From: JAUXEH01 sp965602945
GTDB lineage: Bacteria; Acidobacteriota; Aminicenantia; Aminicenantales; Aminicenantaceae
Direction: 5' to 3'
Assembly (NCBI GenBank): GCA_965602945.1
Contig: CBFDBC010000071.1
Coordinates: forward strand, 1-14,893
Length of the DNA stretch: 14,893 nucleotides
The notes under the pieces: model-generated
Told to the model about the DNA's origin: nothing
The model's input: only the letters and a program-made list of their open reading frames with translations
Database searches by the model: none
Made by a program: the position numbers and the translations under genes
In this document: piece by piece, positions 1 through 8,700 of the stretch
Layout: the number at the start of each line of letters is the position of its first letter
How positions within the stretch are numbered: the stretch's first letter is position 1

Positions 1-1510
1 TCCTCATGCGCACTCCGCCCACCCTCCGTGTCAGCGTGCCTTTGATGACGGCAGCCGGCCGGAACGCCGAGAGCAGAACAGCGGGGTAGACGCCCGACAG
101 AAACGTCCCTCCCAGGAACAGCCAGACCAGAGCAGGCAGGCGCTCCGATCCCAGGAGTGAGCGGAATGACAGGGAGGTTTGGATCATCCGGTTGAAATAG
201 GGTGTCAGGGACAAAACCAGGAACAGGGCCAGCGCGGCCGCCATGAGATTCAGTCCCATGTACTCGAACATGAACTGCTTGATCAGCTGCTGGCGGTAGG
301 CCCCTGTGATCTTACGGATCCCCACCTCCCGGGCCCTCTCTAATGCACGGGCCGTGGACAGGTTGATGTAGTTCACCCAGGCCAGGATCAGGATGAAGAC
401 CGCGATAAGTTTCAGCACCTGGACAGCCCGACCGTCACCCTGGGAGTCGGGCTCGACCTCATAAGCCAAGTTCGAGTACAGATGGATGTCTTCCAACGGC
501 TGCAGCCCGATCTCCTGCCGGTAGCCGCTCCTGTGCCATTCCTCCCCCCGTGCGTTTTCGATCCATCGGTTGAATCGGGCCGAGAGTTGGTCCGGGTCCG
601 TTCCGGATCGAACCCGGATGTACGAATAGAACGCACCCGAATTCCAGTCCGTTTCCGGCGCCTCGAAAGCTTCGCGGTTTTGGGGGGTCGCATAGGGAAG
701 CGAGGCGAAAGACAGCAGGACATCGAACCTGAAGTGGGAGTTGGCAGGCGGGTCCGAGCAGACACCGGTGACCAGGAAGGGATGCTTTTTGTTGTAGACC
801 ATGGTCTTCCCTATCGGATCCTCGTCACCGAAATTCTGCCGTGCGACCGACTGGGTTATGACCGCCTCAAGGGGGCCGGAGAGTGCTTTTTCGGGATCGC
901 CCTTGATCAAGGGAAACTCAAACATCTTCAGGAAAGAGGGTGTAACGATAAAGATACGGTCGGCCCGGAAGGAAATCTCGTCGGTGTAGGCGAAGGACGC
1001 GTACTCCAGGTAGCTCCGCGTGGCCAGGGCGCACTCTTCGATCTCGCCGAAATTGGACTTCAGGATCGTCGGGATGGCGGCGGGGGACATGGCGGAATCA
1101 TAGATACGTTCCCCATTCGAGTAGGCGCTGTGCCGGATGCGGTAGATATTCCGGCTGGCCTCATGAAAGGTGTCGAAGCTGGTCTCATGGCCTATGTAAA
1201 GCTCGATGAAAATGAAGGCCCCCAATCCGAGTGCGAGCCCGGCGACGTTGATAAGGGTCAGGACCCTCTGCCGCGTGTATTTCCGGAAGGCGAGCACACA
1301 GTAGTTACGGAACATAAGCGCGAACCAGTAGAGTTTGTTCTGAACAGCCGGGGGGATGGACACCATAACCTGCTGGAGGTACCAGGCATCGGCGGCGGCC
1401 TTCCCTCTCTCTTCGGCGATATCCAGGTAGATCTCTTCGAAATCCGAGAGCAGTGATTCCCGGTCGCGCTCCTTGTGGAGCCGCGCCAGGAGCCGTTCCA
1501 GTATTCGCAT
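1..1510 (-). CDS. FtsX/MacB-type ABC transporter permease, 3' part outside window
   Basis: The frame is open from ATG at 1510 to the left edge (503 codons seen, C-terminus missing). Residues 1-80 form a charged helical prefix (LLARLHKERDRESLLSDFEE), as in PadR-associated 'permease prefix domain' proteins. A first membrane segment lies near 85-106 (LINVAGLALGLGAFIFIELY), followed by a MacB-like periplasmic domain to about residue 370. An FtsX core follows, with a membrane helix and the typical stretch REVGIRKITGAYRQQLIKQF. Family members usually have about 800 residues and two FtsX cores, so roughly the second half should lie outside the window. No ATPase domain is fused, so the partner ATPase must be encoded elsewhere. 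The start has a GAGGA site 9 nt upstream and sits 24 bp after the padR stop, indicating co-transcription. The substrate cannot be told: lipid, peptide and drug export are all possible. Confidence 0.9.
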   Translation of the reverse strand, partial: MRILERLLARLHKERDRESLLSDFEEIYLDIAEERGKAAADAWYLQQVMVSIPPAVQNKLYWFALMFRNYCVLAFRKYTRQRVLTLINVAGLALGLGAFIFIELYIGHETSFDTFHEASRNIYRIRHSAYSNGERIYDSAMSPAAIPTILKSNFGEIEECALATRSYLEYASFAYTDEISFRADRIFIVTPSFLKMFEFPLIKGDPEKALSGPLEAVITQSVARQNFGDEDPIGKTMVYNKKHPFLVTGVCSDPPANSHFRFDVLLSFASLPYATPQNREAFEAPETDWNSGAFYSYIRVRSGTDPDQLSARFNRWIENARGEEWHRSGYRQEIGLQPLEDIHLYSNLAYEVEPDSQGDGRAVQVLKLIAVFILILAWVNYINLSTARALERAREVGIRKITGAYRQQLIKQFMFEYMGLNLMAAALALFLVLSLTPYFNRMIQTSLSFRSLLGSERLPALVWLFLGGTFLSGVYPAVLLSAFRPAAVIKGTLTRRVGGVRMR

Positions 1511-1534
1511 GGGTCGATTCCTCATTATGGTGCC

Positions 1535-1858
1535 CTATTTTTCGACGGCAAATTTCGGAAATCCCTTCCACAAGGATTTCTGCAGCTCAAGCACTTCCTC
1601 AAGTGCATCCATGCCGATGGAAGATATCTTGTAAAAGCGTTTGCGCCGCCCGCCCTTCCGGTTGTAGAGGTCCTTGTAGAAAAACTCTATATAGCCCTTT
1701 TCGATCAGCCGGTCCAAAGGGACATAGATCGAACCGATCGACCAGTATTTCCCCGTGATCTTGGAGATGAACTCCCTTATCGTGACGCCGTAGGCCTCTT
1801 CGCCCAGGCGCCAGATCGAGAGCAGCACCATCTCTTCCTGGCGTGACAGCAGTTTCAT
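1535..1858 (-). CDS. PadR family transcriptional repressor
   Basis: This 107-residue protein has the small PadR architecture: a winged helix at about residues 1-80 and a short C-terminal dimerisation helix. Family signatures are visible: LLSIWRLGEEAYGVTIREFI, then SIGSIYVPLDRLIEKGYIE as the recognition helix and wing, and a basic wing stretch RKGGRRKRFYKIS. PadR proteins are usually repressors released by small ligands, and in Acidobacteriota-like genomes they often precede FtsX-like permeases, as here. The start ATG at 1858 has GGAG 6 nt upstream. The upstream region holds a strong sigma70-like promoter and two matching palindromes, one over the -10, which suggests autoregulation together with the permease. 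The family assignment is firm; the inducer is unknown. Confidence 0.95.
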   Translation of the reverse strand: MKLLSRQEEMVLLSIWRLGEEAYGVTIREFISKITGKYWSIGSIYVPLDRLIEKGYIEFFYKDLYNRKGGRRKRFYKISSIGMDALEEVLELQKSLWKGFPKFAVEK

Positions 1859-1882
1859 GGCAACTCCAACAGAATCATTGTT

Positions 1883-1899
1883 TTTCTATAAAATAGAAA
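1883..1899. promoter_or_regulatory. proximal PadR operator candidate (palindrome 1)
   Basis: TTTCTA-N5-TAGAAA is a perfect 6-bp dyad covering the -10 and the predicted transcription start of padR. The same half-sites with the same 5-bp spacer recur at 1925-1945, with centres 44 bp apart (close to four helical turns). A shared, precisely spaced motif next to a repressor gene is typical of autoregulation. That PadR is the binder is inferred. Confidence 0.6.
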
Positions 1900-1918
1900 T
1901 ACTACGCAGGAATGTCAA
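1890..1918 (-). promoter_or_regulatory. sigma70-type promoter of the padR-permease unit
   Basis: Read on the minus strand, TTGACA (1918-1913) is followed after 17 bp by TATTTT (1895-1890). This gives a consensus -35, optimal spacing and a 4/6 -10. The predicted start of transcription is near 1883, about 25 nt before the padR ATG. The -10 lies inside a palindrome, which fits repression by promoter occlusion. Confidence 0.7.
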
Positions 1919-1924
1919 GAATTA

Positions 1925-1945
1925 TTTTTCTATTTTTTAGAAAAA
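1925..1945. promoter_or_regulatory. distal PadR operator candidate (palindrome 2)
   Basis: TTTTTCTA-N5-TAGAAAAA is a perfect 8-bp dyad sharing the TTTCTA/TAGAAA core of the proximal site. It lies just upstream of the -35 of padR, at about -42 to -62. It is A/T rich, so chance contributes somewhat to the dyad, but the match to the other site supports an operator. Confidence 0.55.
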
Positions 1946-1952
1946 CCTAAAT

Positions 1953-1973
1953 AAAAGGGGCCTGTCCCCTTTT
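1953..1973 (-). terminator. stem-loop terminator after dctM
   Basis: AAAAGGGG and CCCCTTTT form an 8-bp stem around a 5-nt loop. On the minus strand the stem starts 2 nt after the dctM stop codon and is followed by TATTT, so it can end the TRAP operon before the separate padR promoter. The T-run is imperfect after the stem. The core AAAGGGGCCTG recurs in the long inverted repeat at 10214-10235. Confidence 0.55.
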
Positions 1974-1974
1974 T

Positions 1975-3246
1975 TTAGGGGCCGCCGAAAAGACGCGGGA
2001 GCCAAAGGCTCAGGTCCGGGACATAGGTGATGAGCAGCAGCGAGAGCAGGAGCAGCGCGATGAAGGGCAGGACGGATACATACACCCGCACGATGGATTT
2101 ATCGAATTTCAGGCTGGAAATGAACAGGTTGAGCCCGACCGGGGGGGTCAGATAACCGATCTCGAGGTTCGTGAGGAAGATGATCCCCAGGTGGATGGGA
2201 TCGATGCCGAAGGCGGCCGCAATCGGAGAGATCAAAGGCACGACCACGATGATGGCGGAAAATATGTCCATCAGGCAGCCGACTATGAGCAGGAAGGCGT
2301 TGATAGCCAGGAGGAAGACGATCTTGCTGTGGATGTGCTCCTGGATGAATTCCAGGGCCTTCATGGGGATCTCCTGGTCCACCAGGAAGTTGGTGAATCC
2401 CAGGGCGACACCGAGGATGATCAGGATCGCCCCCACCAGGACCATGCTTTCCTTCACGATGCCGCTGAGCATGGGCACCTTGATGTCGCGATACAGGAGC
2501 ATCTCCACGATCAGGACATAGATCACCGTCAGGGTCGCGGCCTCTGCGACGGTGGTCATCCCGCTGTAGATGGCCGCCAGCAGCATGAACGGCAGGAGCG
2601 CTTCCCATTTGGTCTTCCACAGGCTCAGAAGCGCTTCCTTGAGGCGAAATGGGGTTCGGGGGACCTTGATCCTGGCGCTCCAGATGGATCCGTAGGACGA
2701 AAGGACCAGAATCAGCACCATACCGGGGATAATGCCCGCCAGGAAAAGCTTGTCGATCGGGGCCGAAGCCACGATGCCGTAGAGGATCAGGGGAAGGCTG
2801 GGCGGGAACAGCAGCCCCAGGCTGCCGGAGGACGTGATCAGGCCCAGAGAAAAACGTTCGGAATAGTTCTTCATGAGGACAGGGAGCATCAGACCCCCCA
2901 GAGCCACGATGGTCACGCCGGAGGCACCGGTAAAGGTCGTAAAGAAGGCGCAGGCGACCAGCACCACGATGGCCAATCCGCCGGGGATCCACCCGAACCA
3001 GGCCTCAGCCAGGCGTATCAGCCGCTTCGGCGCATGGCTCTCTGCCAGGATATACCCGGCGAAGGTAAAAAGCGGGATCGTGATCAGGGTCGGGCTGTTG
3101 GTCAAACGGTTGAACTCGATGATGATGGCGGTCAGATCCACACCGGCTTGGAGAAAGCCCAGGATCGCAGCGGTTCCGATCAAAACGAAAAGCGGGCCGC
3201 CCAATAGGGCAAACAGCAGCAGCCCCAGGGACTTAATTGCGGTCAT
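1975..3246 (-). CDS. dctM: TRAP transporter large permease, DctM subunit
   Basis: This is the 423-residue ion-coupled translocation subunit of a TRAP importer in the inner membrane, of normal family length. It is almost wholly hydrophobic, with about 11-12 membrane segments. Family signatures are visible: FTTFTGASGVTIVALGGLML near residues 102-120 and GSLGLLFPPSLPLILYG near 141-157, plus a C-terminal repeat of the fold with NLEIGYLTPPVGLNLF. The frame is open further upstream, but those extra 70 residues are polar and unlike DctM. The start ATG at 3246 has AAGG a few bases upstream and opens directly into MTAIKSLGLLLFALLGG, so it is preferred. It overlaps the end of dctQ by 14 bp, implying translational coupling. 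Confidence 0.95.
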   Translation of the reverse strand: MTAIKSLGLLLFALLGGPLFVLIGTAAILGFLQAGVDLTAIIIEFNRLTNSPTLITIPLFTFAGYILAESHAPKRLIRLAEAWFGWIPGGLAIVVLVACAFFTTFTGASGVTIVALGGLMLPVLMKNYSERFSLGLITSSGSLGLLFPPSLPLILYGIVASAPIDKLFLAGIIPGMVLILVLSSYGSIWSARIKVPRTPFRLKEALLSLWKTKWEALLPFMLLAAIYSGMTTVAEAATLTVIYVLIVEMLLYRDIKVPMLSGIVKESMVLVGAILIILGVALGFTNFLVDQEIPMKALEFIQEHIHSKIVFLLAINAFLLIVGCLMDIFSAIIVVVPLISPIAAAFGIDPIHLGIIFLTNLEIGYLTPPVGLNLFISSLKFDKSIVRVYVSVLPFIALLLLSLLLITYVPDLSLWLPRLFGGP

Positions 3247-3727
3247 GGACCTTCCCTTGGGGAGCTTTATAGAGCATCCTGAGGATGAGACGGAACGCGA
3301 CCAGCAGGAATCCCAGTGGGATGACAAGTTTGGCGATCCAGAGCGGGATGCCCAGGGCGAACATGGACTGCGATTGCTGTTCGAGCTGGACAAAATTCCA
3401 GCCTGCACGGGCCAGGATGACACACACTGCCACCGACAGGATCCCGGTGATCGCACCGAGCAGGCTCTTCATCCGCTTCGGCACCATCCGCGGCACGATG
3501 TCTATCTTGAGGTGCCGCCCCTCCCGAGTGGCCAGGGAAGCCCCCAAAAACGTCAGCCCCAGTGTCAGGTGCCTCAGCACGATGTCCGCGGAGGTGATCC
3601 CGGTGGAAAAAAAGTTGCGCAGTATGATCTGAAGACATGAGAGGCCGACCATGGAGGCGAGAACGGCCGACAGAGTTACCAACTCAAACTTGAAGAGGAT
3701 TCTGTCGATTGAGCCGAGCGCTTTCAT
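3233..3727 (-). CDS. dctQ: TRAP transporter small permease, DctQ subunit
   Basis: This 164-residue inner-membrane protein has four predicted membrane helices (about residues 15-37, 52-66, 88-108 and 124-150). It carries the DctQ landmark TREGRHLKIDIV at 67-78, matching the usual 'REGgHirvD' turn after the second helix. DctQ docks the loaded receptor and works with DctM. The start ATG at 3727 overlaps the dctP1 stop as ATGA and has AGGGGG upstream. The end overlaps dctM by 14 bp. The order P-Q-M is the canonical TRAP order. The sequence is weakly conserved in this family, but neighbours and the motif make the call firm. Confidence 0.93.
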   Translation of the reverse strand: MKALGSIDRILFKFELVTLSAVLASMVGLSCLQIILRNFFSTGITSADIVLRHLTLGLTFLGASLATREGRHLKIDIVPRMVPKRMKSLLGAITGILSVAVCVILARAGWNFVQLEQQSQSMFALGIPLWIAKLVIPLGFLLVAFRLILRMLYKAPQGKVHDRN

Positions 3728-4734
3728 CGGCCCCCTTTAGAGCGGAATTCCTCTACCAGGCGAATGAGTTCATCGAGCAGCTCCTGCGAATACAGCTGGC
3801 CCACAAGGGTTTTCCTGACACCCAGGGCGATCGTCTCCCAGTCCCGTTTGGTCTCCTCGGACACGGGGATCATTTCGATCCCCTGGTCTTTAAGCGTTAC
3901 CAGGGATTTGTCGTTCTCTTCCCGTATCTTTAATGCCAGCCTCTGATGGTAGTCCCTGGCAGTCCGCATAAGAATCTCCTGGGATTCCGGACTCAACCGG
4001 TCGAAAATCTTCTTTGTGATCACGGTGGCGCCGACGCTGACCGACAGGGGGAGATCGATCATGTAATCCAGACGGTTGAACCACTGCAGGGCCACGCAGG
4101 CCAGGGGAGTCGAAGGCACCGTGTCGATCACTCCGGTCTGGAGTGAGGTTAGGACCTGGGAGATCGATAGCGGGATAGGATTGACGCCGGCCTCTTTATA
4201 AAGGGCCATGGCAATCTTGTCATCGACCCAACCCCAGACCTTGCTGTTTCGCAGGTCCTCCTTGTTCTGGATCCGCTTCCGGGAAAACAGATAAGCCGGG
4301 CCCACATCTCCCCAACCCAGCAGTATATATCCGCTCTGCACGAAGGCTGCCTCCATCCGCTTCAGCAATTTGTCGCGGGCATAGTCCAGCTCCTCGTAAT
4401 TGTCGAACAAAAGCGGGAGCTGGAAGATCAGAGACTGCTTCTGGATGATCGAAAGTCCGACGGAGGTCATGGCACCGGCGTGCAGCTGACCGATCTGCAT
4501 GCGGCGCACCATGTCCCCTTCGTCGCCCTGCACGCCTCCAGGATACAGCTTGAACTCGATCTCACCCTTACTCTTATCCATCACCTCCTTGATCATCTGC
4601 CTCATCATGTTCACCCAGGTGGAATCGGATGGCGCCAGGGTCGCCATTTTTATGACCGTTTTCCCTTGTATAACCGCACTCGACAACAAGAAAACGAGCA
4701 GGATAATGCAGGCTCTCTTCATCCAAACCGTCAT
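3724..4734 (-). CDS. dctP: TRAP transporter solute receptor, DctP family (DctP1)
   Basis: This is a periplasmic receptor of 336 residues with an N-terminal signal peptide (about residues 1-24, KRACIILLVFLLSSAVIQG). DctP landmarks are present: KMATLAPSDSTWVNMM at the start of the mature part, IEFKLYPGGVQGDEGDMVRRM at 59-79, and NPIPLSISQVLTSLQTGVID near 180-200. At the position of the Arg that clamps ligand carboxylates in canonical receptors (the 'LKLRVP' segment of SiaP) this protein has Trp167 (SKVWGW). This resembles the TatP-type receptors that work with TatT, and suggests a less acidic or more hydrophobic ligand. The start ATG at 4734 has GGAG 7 nt upstream; Met at 4722 is an alternative. 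It ends in an ATGA overlap with dctQ and follows tatT by 39 bp. Confidence 0.93.
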   Translation of the reverse strand: MTVWMKRACIILLVFLLSSAVIQGKTVIKMATLAPSDSTWVNMMRQMIKEVMDKSKGEIEFKLYPGGVQGDEGDMVRRMQIGQLHAGAMTSVGLSIIQKQSLIFQLPLLFDNYEELDYARDKLLKRMEAAFVQSGYILLGWGDVGPAYLFSRKRIQNKEDLRNSKVWGWVDDKIAMALYKEAGVNPIPLSISQVLTSLQTGVIDTVPSTPLACVALQWFNRLDYMIDLPLSVSVGATVITKKIFDRLSPESQEILMRTARDYHQRLALKIREENDKSLVTLKDQGIEMIPVSEETKRDWETIALGVRKTLVGQLYSQELLDELIRLVEEFRSKGGR

Positions 4735-4773
4735 GTGAATTCTCCAATCGACTCAAACTTTACACTTTGTGAC

Positions 4774-5724
4774 TCAGAAGAACAAATCATCGATACGTTC
4801 CAAAAGACGCCTGGCCCGCCGCTTGGTAATCTCATTAGCCAACCGCTGTTCCGGATATAGATCGGAGGGCGCGTCGATTATCTCACGCAGGGTGGATTCG
4901 AAAAGCTCCCTGTCCTGGACCTGGACGCAGTAGCCTTTCGCGAGCAGATATCTGGCCATGAGGAATTTCCCTTCGGTAACCTCGATGGCCCGCAGCAGGT
5001 GCTTCTTCGCCCTTACCGGATCGCCACCGAGCATTTCGGGGCGCGTGCCGTAAAAGGTCCCGTAGAACAGATGCGCACCGCCAAAGAAATAGGCCTCATC
5101 CAGCTCCCTGACCCGCTCCATCATCAGTTCGACCTTACTCAATTCAGCCAGGCGCGCGGGTTCGCTCTGCTGCAGGTTGATGATGCTCCCCCAGGCGTAA
5201 GCGGTCCAGAACAGGCCCGGGACTTCTTCCTCCCCGAACTCCTGCAGCTCTGCCGCCAGGCTGTCCAGATCCTGCTTGACGACAGCGGGAAAGTTGTTCC
5301 GATGCAGGGCGATCCACCGCATCCCGTATCTTCTGCCTCTCTCATAGAAATCGACCGCCCTCTTCACCAGGGCCGCCTTGGTCTCGAATTCATACTGCAG
5401 GTCCGCGATTTCCACTTCTTCCTCGATGAATCCGAAGGCGTAGCGTGTGAAGCTTCCGGACGTGAGCAGGAGGAGATCTGTGTCATCCGGAGTAATCTCG
5501 AGGAGGCCTTCCATCATCTTCAGGTTGCCTGCGCTGGCCTGCTCGGCCAGCACCAGGTCGCTCTCTCTGTCGTAGGTCGGCGCAGCTAAGATCATGACGG
5601 CCGTTGTCTGTTTCGCGGCTAACCTGGTCATACTACACCCAGCGGAGGCTGCGCACAACACCAGAATTGAGAAAACGAATGCCCCCCACCTCGGCTCCCT
5701 TGTGATCCCGGTACTTTTATTCAC
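4774..5724 (-). CDS. TatT-like TRAP-associated TPR lipoprotein
   Basis: Predicted 316 residues, starting at GTG 5724, which overlaps the kinase stop by 8 bp and has AGGGGA upstream. The frame is open further upstream, but that part is the shadow of the kinase gene. A signal peptide ends in a relaxed lipobox (LCAASAGC, Cys30), so the protein is probably membrane-anchored in the periplasm. The mature part is all-helical with TPR-like repeats. Recognisable family segments include LLLLTSGSFTRYAFGFIEEE, YERGRRYGMRW, GLFWTAYAWGSIINLQ and HLFYGTFYGTRPEMLGGD, which match the TRAP 'T component' (TatT, known from Treponema pallidum). TatT proteins bind the DctP-type partner and are thought to deliver hydrophobic or poorly diffusing ligands. 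Its place between kinase and receptor genes agrees. No experimental ligand can be deduced. Confidence 0.88.
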   Translation of the reverse strand: MNKSTGITREPRWGAFVFSILVLCAASAGCSMTRLAAKQTTAVMILAAPTYDRESDLVLAEQASAGNLKMMEGLLEITPDDTDLLLLTSGSFTRYAFGFIEEEVEIADLQYEFETKAALVKRAVDFYERGRRYGMRWIALHRNNFPAVVKQDLDSLAAELQEFGEEEVPGLFWTAYAWGSIINLQQSEPARLAELSKVELMMERVRELDEAYFFGGAHLFYGTFYGTRPEMLGGDPVRAKKHLLRAIEVTEGKFLMARYLLAKGYCVQVQDRELFESTLREIIDAPSDLYPEQRLANEITKRRARRLLERIDDLFF

Positions 5725-8700
5725 ACGCTTTCCCCTTTTCGGTAATGGGGAGTGAGAAAGAAAAAGTCGTTCCCTTTCCCAACTCACTCTCGACATCGAT
5801 GCGTCCACGGTGTTCGTCCTTGATGATCTTGTGGCAGATGGCCAGACCCAGGCCGATGCCGACCCCCACACTTTTAGTAGTGAAGCCCGGATCGAAAATT
5901 CTATCCAGGTTTTCAGGGCGTATCCCCCTGCCCGTGTCGCTGATCTCGATCTTGACACAGCCCCACCGGACTCCGGTTTTGATCCGGATCTCCCCATGTT
6001 CCTCGATCGCTTCAGAGGCATTCCTGAGTATGCACATGAAGGTTTGATTGAGGCTGCTGGGGCAGCAGAAGATCCCGGGTATCTGTCCATAATCTCTATG
6101 GATGTCAGTCCTGCTGGATGAATCCAGGCCCAGCAGGGTTATACTCGAGTCTATGCCCTCGTGGATATCGGCTAGACGCCACTCCGCTTCATCCAGGCCG
6201 ACAAAAGTCCGGAGGTCTGTGACGACCGATCCCACCCGCTGGGAGGCAATGCCGCCGGCCTCACAGGTGTCTTCCATCAGTTCCAGGATCTTATTCAGAT
6301 CTGTCTCCGAACAGGCCTCTTGGGAAAACCTCTCGTGCAAGATCGATCGGATACGCCGCACACTGCGGTTGCTGGTGTCGATGCTGCTGGAGATCACTCC
6401 GATCGGATTGTTTATTTCATGGGCGACCCCCGCCACCAGCTGACGGAGCGAGCGCATTTTGGCGGTCTGGATCCGTTCCGTCTCTTCCTGCATCTGCAGC
6501 TTCTCACGCAGCCGCACGGCTGTCCTCCTCTGGTTGTTAAACTGTACAATCAAATAGCCACCGCCTCCCAACAAGGCAAGCCCTCCAAGAATAATCGAGA
6601 AAATAAACTGCGGTGTCAAGAACCAAGGCCGGAAAATCTCAATGTCGACGGCAGCTGGGGGATTGGATTTGTGCAGATCCCTGTCCAGTGCCCTGACGCT
6701 GAACCGATAGCTGCCGGGCCCAACGTCTCGATAATGAACCCTGGTTTCATGGGTCGCGGCACTCCATTCTTCATCGAATCCCTCCAATCGGAAAAAATAT
6801 TTCATCTCCTCCGGTTCCGTCCTGAAGCTGATGCCTTTGAATTCGAATGAAATGCGTTTGGTGGTGCTGGGCATTCGCAGGGAGGAGACGTTGTGATAGA
6901 TCCTGTCTCCTTCGACGTAGGTGATATGAACCCGGGGACAGATCTCCTTAGCTGAGGGGACGTATCTGATCACTCCGTCATTGGATGTGACAAACCACAA
7001 ATACCCTTTATGGTCCTCATAGAGAGTGTGGATCCTGCCGAGAGTCAGATCCACCTGGATGTTCTGAAAGTTTTCGCCGTCGTATTTGCTGACCCCTTCG
7101 TCCGTGCCGAACCAGAGATTCCAGGACCGATCCAGGTGAATGGCTGTGACCCTGTTGCTGATCAGGCCGTCCGTTATCGTCAAATTTTCGAAACGCGGCG
7201 ATCCCGCCTCATCGGATCCGGAATATTTGATGATCCCCCTGTCCTCGGTCCCGATCCACAGATCACCCCGGTTGTCCTCAAAGCCGACGGTCGTATTCGT
7301 GCTGGCCAAACCGTTCCGGGCGGTGAAGACCGTGAACTCAGAGCCATCGAACCGCCCGATTCCTCCCTCAGGATTTTCGCCGCTCCCCTCGAAGCCATAC
7401 CAGATGTTTCTGTCGTGGGTCTCAAGCATCCACGTGATGTGGTTGCTGCCCAAACCATCACTTATGGTGTAGTTCATCCACCTTTTGCCGTCATATCTGA
7501 AAAGCCCGTCGGACCAGCTCCCCAGCCAGACGCTTCCACTTCTGTCAATGATCATACTCGAACCATTTCTCACAGAATGTGGATAGAAAGCCTCTCCATC
7601 GAACCTGACCAGGCCATCGGGCGCGGCAAACCACAGGTCCTTCGATGTTTCATCCTCCAGAATGCAACGAACAGCGTTTTCCAGAGATTCTTCGCGGACT
7701 GGAAGGATCAGGCTTCCGTAAGACCGGCTCACCCCCGAGGATGTGCCGATCCACATATTTCCCCGGCTGTCCTCAAACAACGAAAGGATGGAATCATCCA
7801 CCAATCCATGGTTTATGCTCAGCGTTTCGAATGCCGTTCGGTCATACCGGCTTACACCGTTCCCGGTGGTCCCGAACCAGAGGCGGCCCTCGCTATCCTC
7901 CAACATAGTCTCGATGGAATTGTGGGCCAGGCCATCGTCTTCAGTCATGACCTTGAGATCCTCCAGTGTGTAACGCCACAGCCCGTTGTCTGACGCGAAC
8001 CAGAGGTTCTGATCAAGATCTTCATAAATAGTCCACACAAATCCCAGATCCAAATTATGGAGCTGGGAGAAATTTTGAAAATCTCTTCCTTCGTATCTGA
8101 AGATCCCGATATCCGTTCCGAGCCAGAGATCGCCGCGGCTGTCCTCCAGCAACGACAAGATCGCCGCATCCCTCAGGAAAGCGGTGGATGTGCCCGACAG
8201 CATATCGTATCGATGCACACCTTGATCGTTGGTGACGAACCAGATGTATCCACTCTGGTCTTCTTCGATCTTCTTGACATCGGCGGCGATGATAGGGCCC
8301 TCTACAGAGGAACTCTTGGCTTTTTTGATATAGGCTCCCGATTCCGCTCCAAGCCAGATGTTGCTGTGTCGATCTTCATAGATCGTCTGTATGGGAAAAT
8401 TGAAATTGGAGGGGGACACTACATGGAACTCATCTCCGTCGTATCTGCATACCCCCTTCTGCGTTCCGAACCAGAGGTTATTCGCTCTATCCTCCAGCAT
8501 GCAGTGGATGCTATTATCCAGAAGGCCATCGTCCTTCTCGAGACTGGATATAGCCGTACCGTCAAAACGGCTCACTCCACGGTCAGTGGCAAACCAGAGA
8601 TAGCCTCTGCTGTCCTCCAAGATGAAAGTGAGATAGTCGCCGATCAGTCCGCCCGCCGTGTTCAGATTCAGGAAGCTCTCTCCATCGAATCGGCTAGCAC

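Noticed and set aside
482..1456. Plus-strand open frame of 324 codons over the permease
   Set aside because: It lies fully antisense to the FtsX-like permease. Its translation is low-complexity (many G, R, D) without domains, and the minus frame shows clear homology.
2191..3207. Plus-strand open frame of 338 codons over dctM
   Set aside because: Its product is rich in D, H, Q and R, as expected for the reverse complement of a hydrophobic membrane protein. DctM is unambiguous on the other strand.
5725..6090. Longer TatT-like protein starting at 6090
   Set aside because: This stretch is the shadow of the kinase ATPase domain, and the signal peptide with its own ribosome site begins at GTG 5724.
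7010..7993. Plus-strand open frame of 327 codons over the kinase, with internal repetition
   Set aside because: The repetition mirrors the propeller repeats of the kinase gene, and there is no ribosome site or recognisable domain.
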